Shown here: positions 8,813 through 17,381 of the stretch, one piece after another
Numbering within the stretch: the first letter of the stretch is position 1
How the letters are laid out: each line of letters begins with the position of its first letter
DNA from: Streptomyces liangshanensis
GTDB lineage: Bacteria > Actinomycetota > Actinomycetes > Streptomycetales > Streptomycetaceae
NCBI RefSeq assembly: GCF_011694815.1
Contig: NZ_CP050177.1
Span: 2,655,001 to 2,719,000, forward strand
Reading direction: 5' to 3'
DNA length: 64,000 bases
Program-made: the position numbers and the translations under genes
The notes under the pieces: generated by a model
Seen by the model: only the letters and a program-made list of their open reading frames with translations
The model's database searches: none
Told to the model about the DNA's origin: nothing

Positions 8813-9973
8813 ATGGCTACCGACACGTACGGAACCGTCCTCCCGGCGGAAGACGCGGTGCGCGACGCACTGGCGACGGTGAACGACCCCGAGATCCACC
8901 GGCCGATCACCGACCTGGGCATGGTCAAATCCGTGGACATCGGCGCCGACGGCGCGGTGGCCGTGACCATCTACCTGACCGTGTCGGGCTGCCCGATGCG
9001 CGACACCATCACCCGGACCGTCACGGAAGCGGTCGCCGCGGTGGCGGGTGTCACCCGCGTCGACGTCACGCTGGACGTGATGAGCGACGAGCAGCGCAAG
9101 GACCTGGCGGCGTCGCTGCGCGGCGGCAAGGCCGAGCGTGAGGTCCCCTTCGCCCAGCCGGGGTCGCTGACCCGGGTGTACGCGGTGGCGTCCGGCAAGG
9201 GCGGCGTCGGCAAGTCCTCGGTGACGGTGAACCTGGCGGCGGCGATGGCCGCCGACGGGCTGAAGGTCGGGGTCGTCGACGCGGACATCTACGGGCACAG
9301 CGTGCCGCGGATGCTCGGGGTGGACGGCAAGCCCACCCAGGTCGAGAACATGATCATGCCGCCGTCGGCGAACGGGGTGAAGGTCATCTCGATCGGGATG
9401 TTCACGCCGGGCAACGCGCCGGTGGTGTGGCGCGGGCCGATGCTGCACCGGGCGCTCCAGCAGTTCCTCGCGGACGTGTACTGGGGCGACCTGGACGTCC
9501 TGCTGCTCGACCTCCCGCCGGGGACGGGCGACATCGCGATCTCGGTGGCGCAGCTGGTGCCGAACGCGGAGATCCTGGTGGTGACCACCCCGCAGCAGGC
9601 CGCGGCCGAGGTCGCGGAGCGGGCGGGCTCGATCGCCGTGCAGACCCACCAGAAGATCGTCGGCGTGGTCGAGAACATGTCGGGCCTGCCGTGTCCGCAC
9701 TGCGACGAGATGATCGATGTGTTCGGTACGGGCGGCGGCCGGGCGGTCGCGGAGGGGCTGACGAAAACGACCGGGGCGACGGTGCCGGTGCTGGGCGCGA
9801 TCCCGATCGACGTACGGCTGCGGGAAGGCGGCGACGAGGGCAAGCCCGTCGTGCTCTCCGACCCGGACTCGCCGGCGGGCGCGGCGCTGCGGGGCATCGC
9901 GAACAAGCTGGGTGCCCGTCAGCGGGGCCTGTCGGGCATGTCGCTGGGGATCACGCCGAGGAACAAGTTCTGA
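8813..9973 (+). CDS. mrp: Mrp/NBP35-type Fe-S cluster carrier ATPase
   Basis: A 386-residue Mrp/ApbC protein that carries or transfers Fe-S clusters. An N-terminal MIP18/DUF59 domain spans about residues 13-90. A deviant Walker A loop (SGKGGVGKSS, 127-136) and the DLPPGTGD switch at 233-240 mark the MinD-like ATPase. The CPHC pair at residues 294-297 is the cluster-binding motif that bridges the dimer. ATG at 8813 starts it. It follows the DUF1003 gene by 63 bp. The position between the MgtE-N gene and tatB matches mycobacteria. Confidence 0.92.
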   Translation: MATDTYGTVLPAEDAVRDALATVNDPEIHRPITDLGMVKSVDIGADGAVAVTIYLTVSGCPMRDTITRTVTEAVAAVAGVTRVDVTLDVMSDEQRKDLAASLRGGKAEREVPFAQPGSLTRVYAVASGKGGVGKSSVTVNLAAAMAADGLKVGVVDADIYGHSVPRMLGVDGKPTQVENMIMPPSANGVKVISIGMFTPGNAPVVWRGPMLHRALQQFLADVYWGDLDVLLLDLPPGTGDIAISVAQLVPNAEILVVTTPQQAAAEVAERAGSIAVQTHQKIVGVVENMSGLPCPHCDEMIDVFGTGGGRAVAEGLTKTTGATVPVLGAIPIDVRLREGGDEGKPVVLSDPDSPAGAALRGIANKLGARQRGLSGMSLGITPRNKF

Positions 9974-10022
9974 GCCGCTGAGCCCGTGGTGACACGGGTT
10001 CGCGGGTTCACTGGACGAGGTG

Positions 10023-10066
10023 CACGGGTGAGGGGCGGCCGCTTCGGCGGCCGCCCCTCACCCGTG
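10023..10066. terminator. Very strong hairpin terminator after mrp
   Basis: A perfect 20-bp inverted repeat closed by a TTCG tetraloop (10043-10046), 50 nt after the mrp stop codon. It lies between mrp and the convergent gene ending at 10093, so it is probably bidirectional. Confidence 0.9.
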
Positions 10067-10092
10067 CCGGTCATGTCCCGGTGTACGGCGGG

Positions 10093-10758
10093 TCAGTGCG
10101 CGTACGCCGTGATGTCCTCGATCGCCGAGAAGCCCAGCCCGTACGCGCTCATGCCGCGCCCGTACGCGCCGATGTGGACGCCGCTGGGCGCCGACCCGGC
10201 CAGGACCCAGCCGAACTCGGTCTCGCGGTAGTGGAAGGGCGTCGGCACGCCGTCGACGGGCAGGGAAAGCGCGGACCAGTCGGCGCCTTCCAGGTCGTCG
10301 GCCAGTTCGAACGCGGCCTCGGTCTGCTGGGCCAGCCAGTCGTCGCGCAGCATGTGGTCGAGCTGCGCGGGCCAGGTGGACATCAGCAGCCCCGAGCCGG
10401 CCAGCCAGGCTGCCGACGACACGGTCGTGGCGTCCAGATGGCCCGTACCGTCACCGGTTCGGCGTACGGGTCCGGCCGCGACGGTCACGACGACCGCGAA
10501 CCGCTCCTTGTCCGCGCCGGACGCGTCCGGTCTTATCGTCGGCTCCTCGCCGTGGCCGGTGGATCCGTGCTGCACGGTGCCGTCCGCGGCGGCGCCGACC
10601 TGCATCAGCCAGCGGGGTCCCGTGAACGCCTCGTCCAGCCCGTACCAGGGGAAAGCTGCCCGCAGATAGCCTTCGACCGTACGCCGGGCTGCTGGCACCC
10701 CCTCGGCAGTGGATGAGCTGGGCGCGGTCTGCGCCCCTACCCGACTCGTCGTCTCCAT
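10093..10758 (-). CDS. Conserved hypothetical protein (221 aa)
   Basis: A 221-residue protein with no signal peptide or membrane helix. It begins METTSRVGAQTAP. The folded part (YLRAAFPWYGLDEAF, GWVLAGSAPSGVHIGAYGRGMSAYGLGF) is conserved-looking but belongs to no family I can name. It lies between mrp (convergent) and tatB (upstream, same strand), where mycobacteria carry a different small gene. The codon pattern is typical of the neighbours. Function unknown. Confidence 0.7.
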   Translation of the reverse strand: METTSRVGAQTAPSSSTAEGVPAARRTVEGYLRAAFPWYGLDEAFTGPRWLMQVGAAADGTVQHGSTGHGEEPTIRPDASGADKERFAVVVTVAAGPVRRTGDGTGHLDATTVSSAAWLAGSGLLMSTWPAQLDHMLRDDWLAQQTEAAFELADDLEGADWSALSLPVDGVPTPFHYRETEFGWVLAGSAPSGVHIGAYGRGMSAYGLGFSAIEDITAYAH

Positions 10759-10874
10759 CTACCCGGACGCCTCCTCGATCTCGGTGTCCGGAGCGGCCCG
10801 CCCCCGACGGGCGCCTCACTGCCGGACAGATGGAGGATAGCCACCCGGTCCCGACTCGTTGGGATTGGTCGTAC

Positions 10875-11348
10875 TCAGGTGGCGTCTGCGTCGAAGGGGG
10901 GCCGGTCGTCCCGATCGGGGTTTTCGCGCTTCTTCAGCAGGTCCGGCGTGCCCCCGGAACCGTTGACCGCGGTGGTGGCCGCCATGGGCGTGTCCTTGGC
11001 CGCGGCCTTGGCGTCGTCGCGGTTGTTCACCGCGTCGGCGACCTCGGTGATCTCCTTGCGGAGGTCGAACGAGCTGCGGATCTCCTTGAGGCCGAAGGTG
11101 TCCTCTTCGCCGTCCGTGAGGTGCTTGCGCACGAACGTCTTCGGGTTGAGGTCCTCGAACTCGAAGTCCTTGAACTCGGGGCCCAACTCCGACTTGATGT
11201 CTTCCTTGGCGGTGTCGGCGAACTCACGGATCTTCCGGATGAACCGGGTCGCGTCCTGGATGACCTTGGGCAGCTTCTCCGGACCGAAGACGAGCACGGC
11301 GAGGACGACGAGCGTGACCAGCTCCAGCGGTCCTATGTCATTGAACAC
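10875..11348 (-). CDS. tatB: Twin-arginine translocase subunit TatB
   Basis: A 157-residue TatB homologue. A single N-terminal membrane helix (GPLELVTLVVLAVLVFGPEKLP, residues about 6-27) contains the FGPEKLP hinge. It is followed by an amphipathic helix (KVIQDATRFIRKIREF) and a charged variable tail. TatB forms the substrate-recognition complex with TatC for folded twin-arginine exports. GTG at 11348 has GAGGAG upstream. It lies downstream of htrA on the same strand, the sigE-rseA-htrA-tatB order seen in Mycobacterium. A distal homologue, TatA, would share the helix, but the length and locus favour TatB. Confidence 0.9.
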   Translation of the reverse strand: MFNDIGPLELVTLVVLAVLVFGPEKLPKVIQDATRFIRKIREFADTAKEDIKSELGPEFKDFEFEDLNPKTFVRKHLTDGEEDTFGLKEIRSSFDLRKEITEVADAVNNRDDAKAAAKDTPMAATTAVNGSGGTPDLLKKRENPDRDDRPPFDADAT

Positions 11349-11484
11349 CTAGCTGCTCCTCGTGTTCTCCGTGTGTCTCCGGGCCCGCGGCCGTGACGGT
11401 TTTGTCCTGGCCTGGGGTGGCTCGGGTGCCGGGCCGTTCCACGGTACCTGCCCGAACTGTCCGGGCGGTACCTTCCGGTGGCCG

Positions 11485-13197
11485 TCAGGTGCCGTTCGCC
11501 GATCCCAGGGTCAGGGTCACGGTCCGTTCCCTGCCTCCGCGCACCACGGTCAGCTCCAGCCGGTCACCGGGGCGGTGGGCGCGGATCTTGACGATCAGCT
11601 CCTGGCCGCCGTGCACCCGCTGGCCGTCGACCTCGGTGATGACGTCCCCGGACCTGATGCCCGCCTTGTCGGCGCCGCCGCCGGGAACCACCGAGGGGCT
11701 GCCGTCCGCGGCCTTCTTGCCGACACGGGCGCCGTCGCCCGTGTACTCCATGTCGAGGCTCACCCCGATCACGGGGTGGGCGGCCTTGCCGGTGTTGATG
11801 AGTTCCTCGGCGACCCGCTTGCCCTGGTTGATCGGTATGGCGAAGCCGAGCCCTATCGAGCCGGCCTGGCCGCCCTCCGCGGTCCCGCCGGTGTCGGCGG
11901 CGCGGATGGCGCTGTTGATGCCGATGACGCGGGCCTTGCTGTCCACGAGCGGGCCGCCCGAGTTGCCGGGGTTGATCGGGGCGTCGGTCTGGAGGGCGTC
12001 GACGTAACTGACGTCACTCCCGTCGCCCTTCTCCCCGCCGGCGGTGATGGGGCGTTCCTTGGCGCTGATGATGCCGGACGTCACGGTGTTGGAGAGGTCG
12101 AAGGGGGCGCCGATGGCCACCACCGGGTCGCCGACCCGGACGTTGTCGGAGTTGCCCAGGGGCAGCGGCTTGAGGCCGGAGACGCCGGACACCTTCACCA
12201 CCGCGAGGTCGTAGCCGCTGTCCTTGCCGACGATCTTCGCCCGCGCGGTCTCGCCACCGCTGAACGTGACGGAGATCTCGCCGGAGGCGCCCGCCGGCTG
12301 GACGACGTGGTTGTTCGTCAGGATGTGGCCCTGCCGGTCGAGGACGAAGCCGGTGCCGGTGCCCTGTTCGTCGGCTCCGCTGACGTGCAGGGTGACGACG
12401 CTGGGCAGGGCGCTGGCGGCGATCCCGGCGACGCTGTCGGGCGCGCGGTCGCCGCGGTCGGGTCCCGCCTGCGGGAGTTCGACGTCGGTGAAGCCGTTGT
12501 TGCGTTCCACGTTCGCGCCGACCGCGCCGCCGACGACGCCGGTGAGGAGCGCGAACAGCAGGGCCGACACGATCCCGACGCGCCTGCGCGGGCGGGGCGC
12601 CTCGCCGTGCTCGGTGAACGGCTGCTGTCCGGGGGCGCCCCAGGGGTCGTACTGGCGCCACTGCGCGGCCGGCGGGAGGCCGGGGCCGCCCGGGGCGCCG
12701 GGAGCGCTTCCGTGGCCGCTTCCCGGGGCGCCGAAGGGGGCGCCCGCTTCGGGGACGCGGTACGGGTCGCCTGCTTCGGGGACGCGGTACGGGTCGCCCG
12801 CTTCGGGGACGCGGTACGGGTCGCCCGCTTCGGGGACGCGGTACGGGTCGCCCGCTTCGGGGACGCGGTACGGGTCGTCCTGGGGGTGGTCCGCCGACGG
12901 GGGCAGGAACACGCCGTGTGCCGGGGTCGGCGGCTGTACGGGAGGCGCGGGCGCCCAGGGTCCTGGGCCGCCGTAGGGCGGTGTGCCGTACGCGTCGGGC
13001 TCGTGCAAGGGCCGCGGGCGCTCCTGCGGCGGTACGGACGGCACGTGCGCGCCGGACGCCTCGGGCCGCGGGGGTACTTCGGCCGTCCCGGCCGCCCCCG
13101 CTTCGTCCCACCGCACCGGCTCCTGCTCCGGCGCCCGGCCCGGTGCCGGTCGGCTCCACCACTTCGCCTTGGGTCCGGTGGGCTTCCCGTCGTCCAT
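11485..13197 (-). CDS. HtrA/DegP-type membrane-anchored serine protease with PDZ domain
   Basis: A 570-residue trypsin-like protease. A long Pro/Gly-rich cytoplasmic N-terminus (1-206) contains five DPYRVPEAG repeats at 108-152. One membrane helix (about 207-228) follows, then the protease domain with triad His297 (NNHVV), Asp330 (GYDLAVVKV) and Ser413 (GNSGGP). A C-terminal PDZ domain spans about 475-560. The active site therefore faces the cell exterior and should degrade or refold misfolded exported proteins. ATG at 13197 has GGGGAG just upstream. It is the third gene of the sigma/anti-sigma cluster. Confidence 0.92.
   Translation of the reverse strand: MDDGKPTGPKAKWWSRPAPGRAPEQEPVRWDEAGAAGTAEVPPRPEASGAHVPSVPPQERPRPLHEPDAYGTPPYGGPGPWAPAPPVQPPTPAHGVFLPPSADHPQDDPYRVPEAGDPYRVPEAGDPYRVPEAGDPYRVPEAGDPYRVPEAGAPFGAPGSGHGSAPGAPGGPGLPPAAQWRQYDPWGAPGQQPFTEHGEAPRPRRRVGIVSALLFALLTGVVGGAVGANVERNNGFTDVELPQAGPDRGDRAPDSVAGIAASALPSVVTLHVSGADEQGTGTGFVLDRQGHILTNNHVVQPAGASGEISVTFSGGETARAKIVGKDSGYDLAVVKVSGVSGLKPLPLGNSDNVRVGDPVVAIGAPFDLSNTVTSGIISAKERPITAGGEKGDGSDVSYVDALQTDAPINPGNSGGPLVDSKARVIGINSAIRAADTGGTAEGGQAGSIGLGFAIPINQGKRVAEELINTGKAAHPVIGVSLDMEYTGDGARVGKKAADGSPSVVPGGGADKAGIRSGDVITEVDGQRVHGGQELIVKIRAHRPGDRLELTVVRGGRERTVTLTLGSANGT
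12741..12875 (-). repeat. Five tandem 27-bp repeats inside the HtrA gene
   Basis: Five head-to-tail 27-bp units start at 12741, 12768, 12795, 12822 and 12849. They are identical except for one base in the second unit (CTG for CCG near 12771). Each encodes the nonapeptide DPYRVPEAG on the minus strand, so copy-number change keeps the frame. The near-perfect DNA identity indicates recent slippage expansion. Confidence 0.95.
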
Positions 13198-13285
13198 GCT
13201 CTCCCCGCAACTGCCGCTCCGCGCCCCGACGGGGGCACCCCTGCGAGGATTCAACCAGGTTTACGAATCGGTGCGCAGGACGCGG

Positions 13286-14164
13286 TCAGCGCGCGGGCGA
13301 CAGCGGGAGAGTCGGAGCCGCGAGCTGGGAGGGCCGGGGCGCGGCCGTCGGGCTCGTCCCGGAGGGCGCGTCGACCTGGAGGGCCGGGCCCGGGGGTTGC
13401 AGGAACGGCGCCAGGGACGGCGTGGTCAGGTACGGGCTGCTCAGATACGGGCTGTTGAGCATCCCGGGAGGCGCCGAGGGGGCCTGCCGGACCAGCGACA
13501 CCGTGGGCGGGGCCGTGCCGAAGCGCCGGCCGGTCTCCGCGCCGAAGGGCGCCGGGGCCGTGTTCCCCGCCGGGGCCCGCAGCGGCGTCACGTTGTTGCC
13601 CGCGCCGCGGGGCAGCACGTCGGCTGCCGTGCCGAGGGGGACGGAACCGCCCAGGGCCATCGCCGCGAACGACACCGCGCTCGCCGCGGCGAACGCGAAC
13701 CGCCGTGCGCGCCACGGGGAACGCTCCGCCGCCTCGCGCCCGACCTCGTGGATCCGGAAGCCGGAGCCGCCCGGGGTCAACCCGGAGTGCGCCGCGGCCG
13801 GTTCGTATCCCTCGTAGTCGTCGTAGTCGTCGAACCCGCCCGAGCCCGCCCCGAACACGCCGTTCCCGAACGTGCCCCCGTCGAAGAGACCCCGGCGGGG
13901 ACCGTCGTCGTCCCGGCCGGAGGGGCCGCCGCCGGGCAGCCCCTGGAGTCTGGCGAGCAGGCCCGCCGACATCGGGGGTCCGGCCGCCTGCGCGAACACG
14001 TTCTTCAGCCGGCGCTGCGCGTCGGCCTCCGCCTTGCACTTGGCACAGGTCGCGAGATGGGCCAGCACACGCTCGCGCGCGTCATGGTCCAGCTCCCCGT
14101 CCACGAGGGCGGCGAGTCGGTCCCCCAGATGCTGTTCGGCGGGGGTCGGGCTGGTGGCACTCAC
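13286..14164 (-). CDS. rseA: Zinc-finger anti-sigma factor (RseA-like)
   Basis: A 292-residue anti-sigma factor. The ZAS motif HxxxCxxC is at His36-Cys40-Cys43 inside an N-terminal helical domain (residues 10-55) that should clamp the sigma factor. One membrane helix near 155-175 ([19 protein letters not shown]) puts a long Pro/Ala/Gly-rich tail outside the cell. GTG at 14164 overlaps the sigma gene stop by 4 bp (GTGA), so the pair is translationally coupled. The extracytoplasmic tail beside an HtrA protease suggests release of sigma by regulated proteolysis or redox at the Cys pair; that is an inference. Confidence 0.88.
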   Translation of the reverse strand: MSATSPTPAEQHLGDRLAALVDGELDHDARERVLAHLATCAKCKAEADAQRRLKNVFAQAAGPPMSAGLLARLQGLPGGGPSGRDDDGPRRGLFDGGTFGNGVFGAGSGGFDDYDDYEGYEPAAAHSGLTPGGSGFRIHEVGREAAERSPWRARRFAFAAASAVSFAAMALGGSVPLGTAADVLPRGAGNNVTPLRAPAGNTAPAPFGAETGRRFGTAPPTVSLVRQAPSAPPGMLNSPYLSSPYLTTPSLAPFLQPPGPALQVDAPSGTSPTAAPRPSQLAAPTLPLSPAR

Positions 14165-14919
14165 GCCGTTCCGCCCTCCCCGGCCACGCTCACGAAGGCA
14201 CGCTGCTCGGCCCGGGCCTCGGGCGAACGGTGCTGGAGGGCCTTGCGCAGGTGCGAACGCCCGCGGTGGATCCGGCTGCGGACGGTGCCGAGCTTGACCC
14301 CGAGGGTCGCGGCGATCTCCTCGTACGACAGTCCCTCGATGTCGCAGAGCACGACCGCGGCACGGAACTCGGGCGCGAGGGTGTCCAGCGCCTGCTGGAC
14401 GTCCGCGTCGAAGTGGGTGTCGTGGAAGACCTGCTGCGGGGACGGCTCACGGCTGGGCAGCCGCTCCGCCGCGTCGTCACCGAGCGCGTCGAACCGGATC
14501 CGCTGCTTGCGGCGGACCATGTCGAGGAACAGGTTGGTGGTGATGCGGTGCAGCCAGCCCTCGAACGTGCCGGGGGTGTAGGTGGACAGCGAGCGGAAGA
14601 CCCGGACGAACACTTCCTGGGTCAGGTCCTCGGCGTCGTGCTGGTTGCCCGTCAGCCGGTAGGCGAGGCGATAGACGCGGCCGCTGTGCGTGCTGACGAT
14701 CTCCTCCCAGCTGGGGGGCGTCCACGCCTGAGCATCCGCATCCGATGCGAACGTCGCCGTAACTGCGGAGTCGTTGGAGCGAGAACGGTCAGCGAAGTTG
14801 GTCACGGATTTCGGCTCACCCGCCGACCTGAGGAAGCGCCGGAGCACTCCTCCCCGATCCACAGGCTCAGCCGCACCTCCCCTATCGGCTCTGGTGGTGT
14901 CCAGTGGAGCCCCTACCAT
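14161..14919 (-). CDS. sigE: ECF RNA polymerase sigma factor (SigE type)
   Basis: A 252-residue ECF sigma factor. Region 2 ([20 protein letters not shown] through [14 protein letters not shown]) binds the -10 element and core polymerase. Region 4 ([20 protein letters not shown]) is the helix-turn-helix for the -35. The N-terminus has an extra 70 or so residues. ATG at 14919 has GAGG 5 nt upstream and is preferred over a GTG at 14925. By gene order (O-methyltransferase divergent; anti-sigma, HtrA and TatB downstream) it matches mycobacterial SigE (Rv1221), not the S. coelicolor cell-wall regulator that also carries the name SigE. Confidence 0.9.
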   Translation of the reverse strand: MVGAPLDTTRADRGGAAEPVDRGGVLRRFLRSAGEPKSVTNFADRSRSNDSAVTATFASDADAQAWTPPSWEEIVSTHSGRVYRLAYRLTGNQHDAEDLTQEVFVRVFRSLSTYTPGTFEGWLHRITTNLFLDMVRRKQRIRFDALGDDAAERLPSREPSPQQVFHDTHFDADVQQALDTLAPEFRAAVVLCDIEGLSYEEIAATLGVKLGTVRSRIHRGRSHLRKALQHRSPEARAEQRAFVSVAGEGGTA

Positions 14920-15079
14920 AGCCACCTCGCCCGTTAGCTCCGGATAAGAATCTTTACGTGAATATGGGGCCGATCCCAGCCGCTGATCCCCGTGCTCCCC
15001 ACCCCCTCATAACGCCCGGTCCCATCTGCGGGTTCCCGGGCGTTGCGGATACAGTCACCGTTGCGCCGCCAACGGGGAC

Positions 15080-15094
15080 AAGGAGAGGGTCATT
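15080..15094 (+). promoter_or_regulatory. Ribosome-binding site and apparent ATT start of the O-methyltransferase
   Basis: AAGGAG at 15080-15085 is followed after 6 nt by ATT at 15092-15094. This is optimal spacing, and no ATG, GTG or TTG in this frame lies between the upstream end of the frame and 15200. The spacing supports initiation at ATT. Confidence 0.7.
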
Positions 15095-15727
15095 ACCGCC
15101 AACCGGCAGACGAGCTGGGCGTTCTCCGACGCCTTTGTCGCCGAGGACGAAGCACTGGAGTGGGCCCGTGACCGGGCTCACGAGACGGGGCTTCGCTCGG
15201 TGTCACCGGGCACCGGTGCCGCGCTGCGTCTGCTCGCCGCCACGCTGGACGCGAAATCGGTGGCCGAGATCGGTACCGGGACGGGGGTCTCGGGGACGTA
15301 CCTGCTCCAGGGCATGCGGCCCGACGGCGTGCTGACCACGGTGGACACCGAACCGGAGCGCCAGCAGTTCGCCCGGCAGGCCTTCCGCGCGGCCGGCTTC
15401 ACCGGCAACCGCGCGCGCTTCATCCCCGGCCGCGCCCTCGACGTCCTGCCCCGGCTCGCCGACGGCGGGTACGACCTCGTCTTCTGCGACGGGGACCGGC
15501 TGGAGTCCCTCGACTACCTCGACGAGTCGCTGCGCCTGCTGCGGCCGGGCGGCCTGGTCTGCTTCGAGGGGATGTTCGCGGACGGCCGCACGGTGGACTC
15601 CGCCGCGCAGCCGGCCGAGGTGCTGCGGCTGCGGGAGCTGCTGCGGGCGGTACGGGAGAGCCACGAGCTCCAGTCGGCGCTGCTGCCGGTGGGGGACGGG
15701 CTGCTGTGCGCGGTCCGTCGGGGCTGA
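15092..15727 (+). CDS. SAM-dependent O-methyltransferase, likely ATT start
   Basis: A 211-residue class I methyltransferase of the catechol/caffeoyl-CoA O-methyltransferase family. The SAM loop AEIGTGTG is at residues 58-65, followed by VLTTVDTEPER and YDLVFCDGDR. The first conventional start codon, GTG at 15200, would delete 36 residues (TANRQTSWAFSDAF...) that align with the N-terminus of mycobacterial Rv1220c. ATT at 15092 sits 6 nt after AAGGAG. It is divergent from the sigma gene, as in mycobacteria, where the substrate is also unknown. Confidence 0.85.
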   Translation: MTANRQTSWAFSDAFVAEDEALEWARDRAHETGLRSVSPGTGAALRLLAATLDAKSVAEIGTGTGVSGTYLLQGMRPDGVLTTVDTEPERQQFARQAFRAAGFTGNRARFIPGRALDVLPRLADGGYDLVFCDGDRLESLDYLDESLRLLRPGGLVCFEGMFADGRTVDSAAQPAEVLRLRELLRAVRESHELQSALLPVGDGLLCAVRRG

Positions 15728-15922
15728 CGTCTCCGCCTCGCGCGGAACGTGGCATTCCTCATACCGGGACGCCGCACCGGGGGCGCTATGCCGGTGCGCT
15801 CGGGTGCTTCCGTACACAAGCCCGTACACAAAAGGCTGCCCCGGCTCGGACCTGATCCGTGCCGGGACAGCTGTGGTGTCGATCCGGGGGTGACGCACGA
15901 CCCCGAAGACTGTACGTTCCGC

Positions 15923-16090
15923 TCAGCCGACGACCTTCTTGAGAGCGTCGCCGAGGGCATCCGCCTCGTCCGGGGTCAGCTCGACGACGAGCCGACCGCC
16001 GCCTTCGAGCGGAACGCGCATGACGATGCCCCGCCCCTCCTTGGTCACCTCGAGCGGGCCGTCGCCCGTCCGCGGCTTCATGGCCGCCAT
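15923..16090 (-). CDS. DUF3117 family small protein (55 aa)
   Basis: A 55-residue protein, MAAMKPRTGDGPLEVTKEG at its N-terminus and ALGDALKKVVG at its C-terminus. This is the actinobacterial DUF3117 family (counterpart of Rv1211). It is nearly invariant across the phylum but functionally uncharacterised. ATG at 16090 has a strong AGGAAGGGG site upstream. It is read on its own; the methyltransferase converges on it through a 195-bp gap holding a duplicated GTACACAA word (near 15811) and a weak GC hairpin. Confidence 0.92.
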   Translation of the reverse strand: MAAMKPRTGDGPLEVTKEGRGIVMRVPLEGGGRLVVELTPDEADALGDALKKVVG

Positions 16091-16379
16091 GCTCGTTCCC
16101 CTTCCTGAAACCAGCTCATCTCCGCCGGCGGCCCCATGACAGGCGCTGTGTCACCGGCATCGAACACATTGCTTCCAGGCCATTATCCCGCATGGCGGGA
16201 CCCGATGACCAACATCGGTCGGCATCGCTTGCGCAACGCGCTTCCGCAAAACCACTCAATTCGGCGATCGGCCTGCGATACTTCGCCGCCGCGAGACGCC
16301 TCACAGGGCCCGGTGGGTGGCTTCCGTGGGCCATGCTGGTCCCGGACAGGAGCGACCGAGCCGCGAAGGGGACCCGATC

Positions 16380-17183
16380 ATGGCCGACACCGTGCTGTAC
16401 GAGGTGAGTGACGGACTCGCAACGATCACGATCAACCGGCCCGAGGCCAGGAACGCGCTCGACGTGGCGACGAAGGTCGCGCTCCGGGACGCGCTGGAGG
16501 CGGCGGGGGCGGATCCGGCGGTACGGGGCGTGCTGCTCACGGCGGCGGGGGACCGGGCGTTCTCGGTGGGGCAGGACCTCAAGGAGCACGTGGCGCTGCG
16601 CGCGGCGGACCGGGAGCGGGGCTCGAACGACACGATGCGGACGGTGCGCGAGCACTACAACCCGATCATCCTGGCGATCACGTCGATGCGGAAGCCGGTC
16701 GTGGCGGCGGTGAACGGGGTCGCGGCGGGGGCGGGCCTCGGTTTCGCGCTGGCGGCGGACTACCGGGTGGTGTCGGACAAGGCGTCCTTCACGACGGCGT
16801 TCGCCGGGGTGGCTCTGACGGCGGACTCGGGGGTGTCCTGGACGCTGCCGCGCCTGATCGGCGCCGGGCGGGCGGCGGACCTGCTGCTGTTCCCCCGGTC
16901 GGTACCGGCGGACGAGGCGCTGTCGCTGGGGCTGGTGCACCGGGTGGTCCCGGCGGAGTCGCTGGCCGCGGAGGCGCTGGCGGTGGCACGGACGCTGGCG
17001 TCGGGGCCGACGGTGGCGTACGCGGCGCTGAAGGAGTCGTTGGCGTACGGGGCGGGGAGGACGTTGGGGGAGGCGCTGGCCAAGGAGGACGAGTTGCAGT
17101 CGGCCGCAGGTTCGTCCGACGACCACGGCATCGCGGTCGAAGCCTTCCTGTCAAAGACCACACCCACCTTCGTAGGCCGCTGA
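16380..17183 (+). CDS. Enoyl-CoA hydratase/isomerase family protein
   Basis: A 267-residue crotonase-fold protein. The CoA-binding and oxyanion-hole segments are visible: GDRAFSVGQDLKEH at about residues 58-71 and AVNGVAAGAGLGFALAADYR at about 105-124. The glutamate pair typical of true hydratases is not obvious: the second site reads GVALTADSGVSWTLPRL, with Asp rather than Glu, as in PaaG-like isomerases. ATG at 16380 is preferred over an upstream GTG. Probable role: beta-oxidation or phenylacetate-type isomerisation; substrate unknown. Confidence 0.82.
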   Translation: MADTVLYEVSDGLATITINRPEARNALDVATKVALRDALEAAGADPAVRGVLLTAAGDRAFSVGQDLKEHVALRAADRERGSNDTMRTVREHYNPIILAITSMRKPVVAAVNGVAAGAGLGFALAADYRVVSDKASFTTAFAGVALTADSGVSWTLPRLIGAGRAADLLLFPRSVPADEALSLGLVHRVVPAESLAAEALAVARTLASGPTVAYAALKESLAYGAGRTLGEALAKEDELQSAAGSSDDHGIAVEAFLSKTTPTFVGR

Positions 17184-17198
17184 CCGACCAGGCGCTTC

Positions 17199-17356
17199 GT
17201 CCTCAATCGCCGGACGGGCTTCGGGGCCGGTGGGCCGCGCGGCTTACTAGCTGTCCTCAATCGCCGGACGGGCTTGATGGTGCCGCTGCGGCCCAAATGC
17301 CATCCGCAGCTTGGCGCCGAGGCCGGGCATATCCAGCCCGTCCGGCGATTGAGGAC
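17199..17356. repeat. Three copies of a Streptomyces intergenic repeat
   Basis: A word of about 22 bp containing CTCAATCGCCGGACGGGCT occurs directly at 17199-17222 and 17253-17275 and in inverted orientation at 17335-17356. Either direct copy can pair with the inverted one to form a long stem between the convergent echA-like and tag genes. This word is, from memory, abundant between Streptomyces genes, so it is both a dispersed repeat and a likely terminator. Confidence 0.85.
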
Positions 17357-17381
17357 ATCGGTGAGCCGCGCCCGCGAGGCG

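Noticed and set aside
12741..12875. CRISPR-like array of 27-bp units
   Set aside because: The units are directly adjacent with no spacers and encode an in-frame nonapeptide in the HtrA-type gene.
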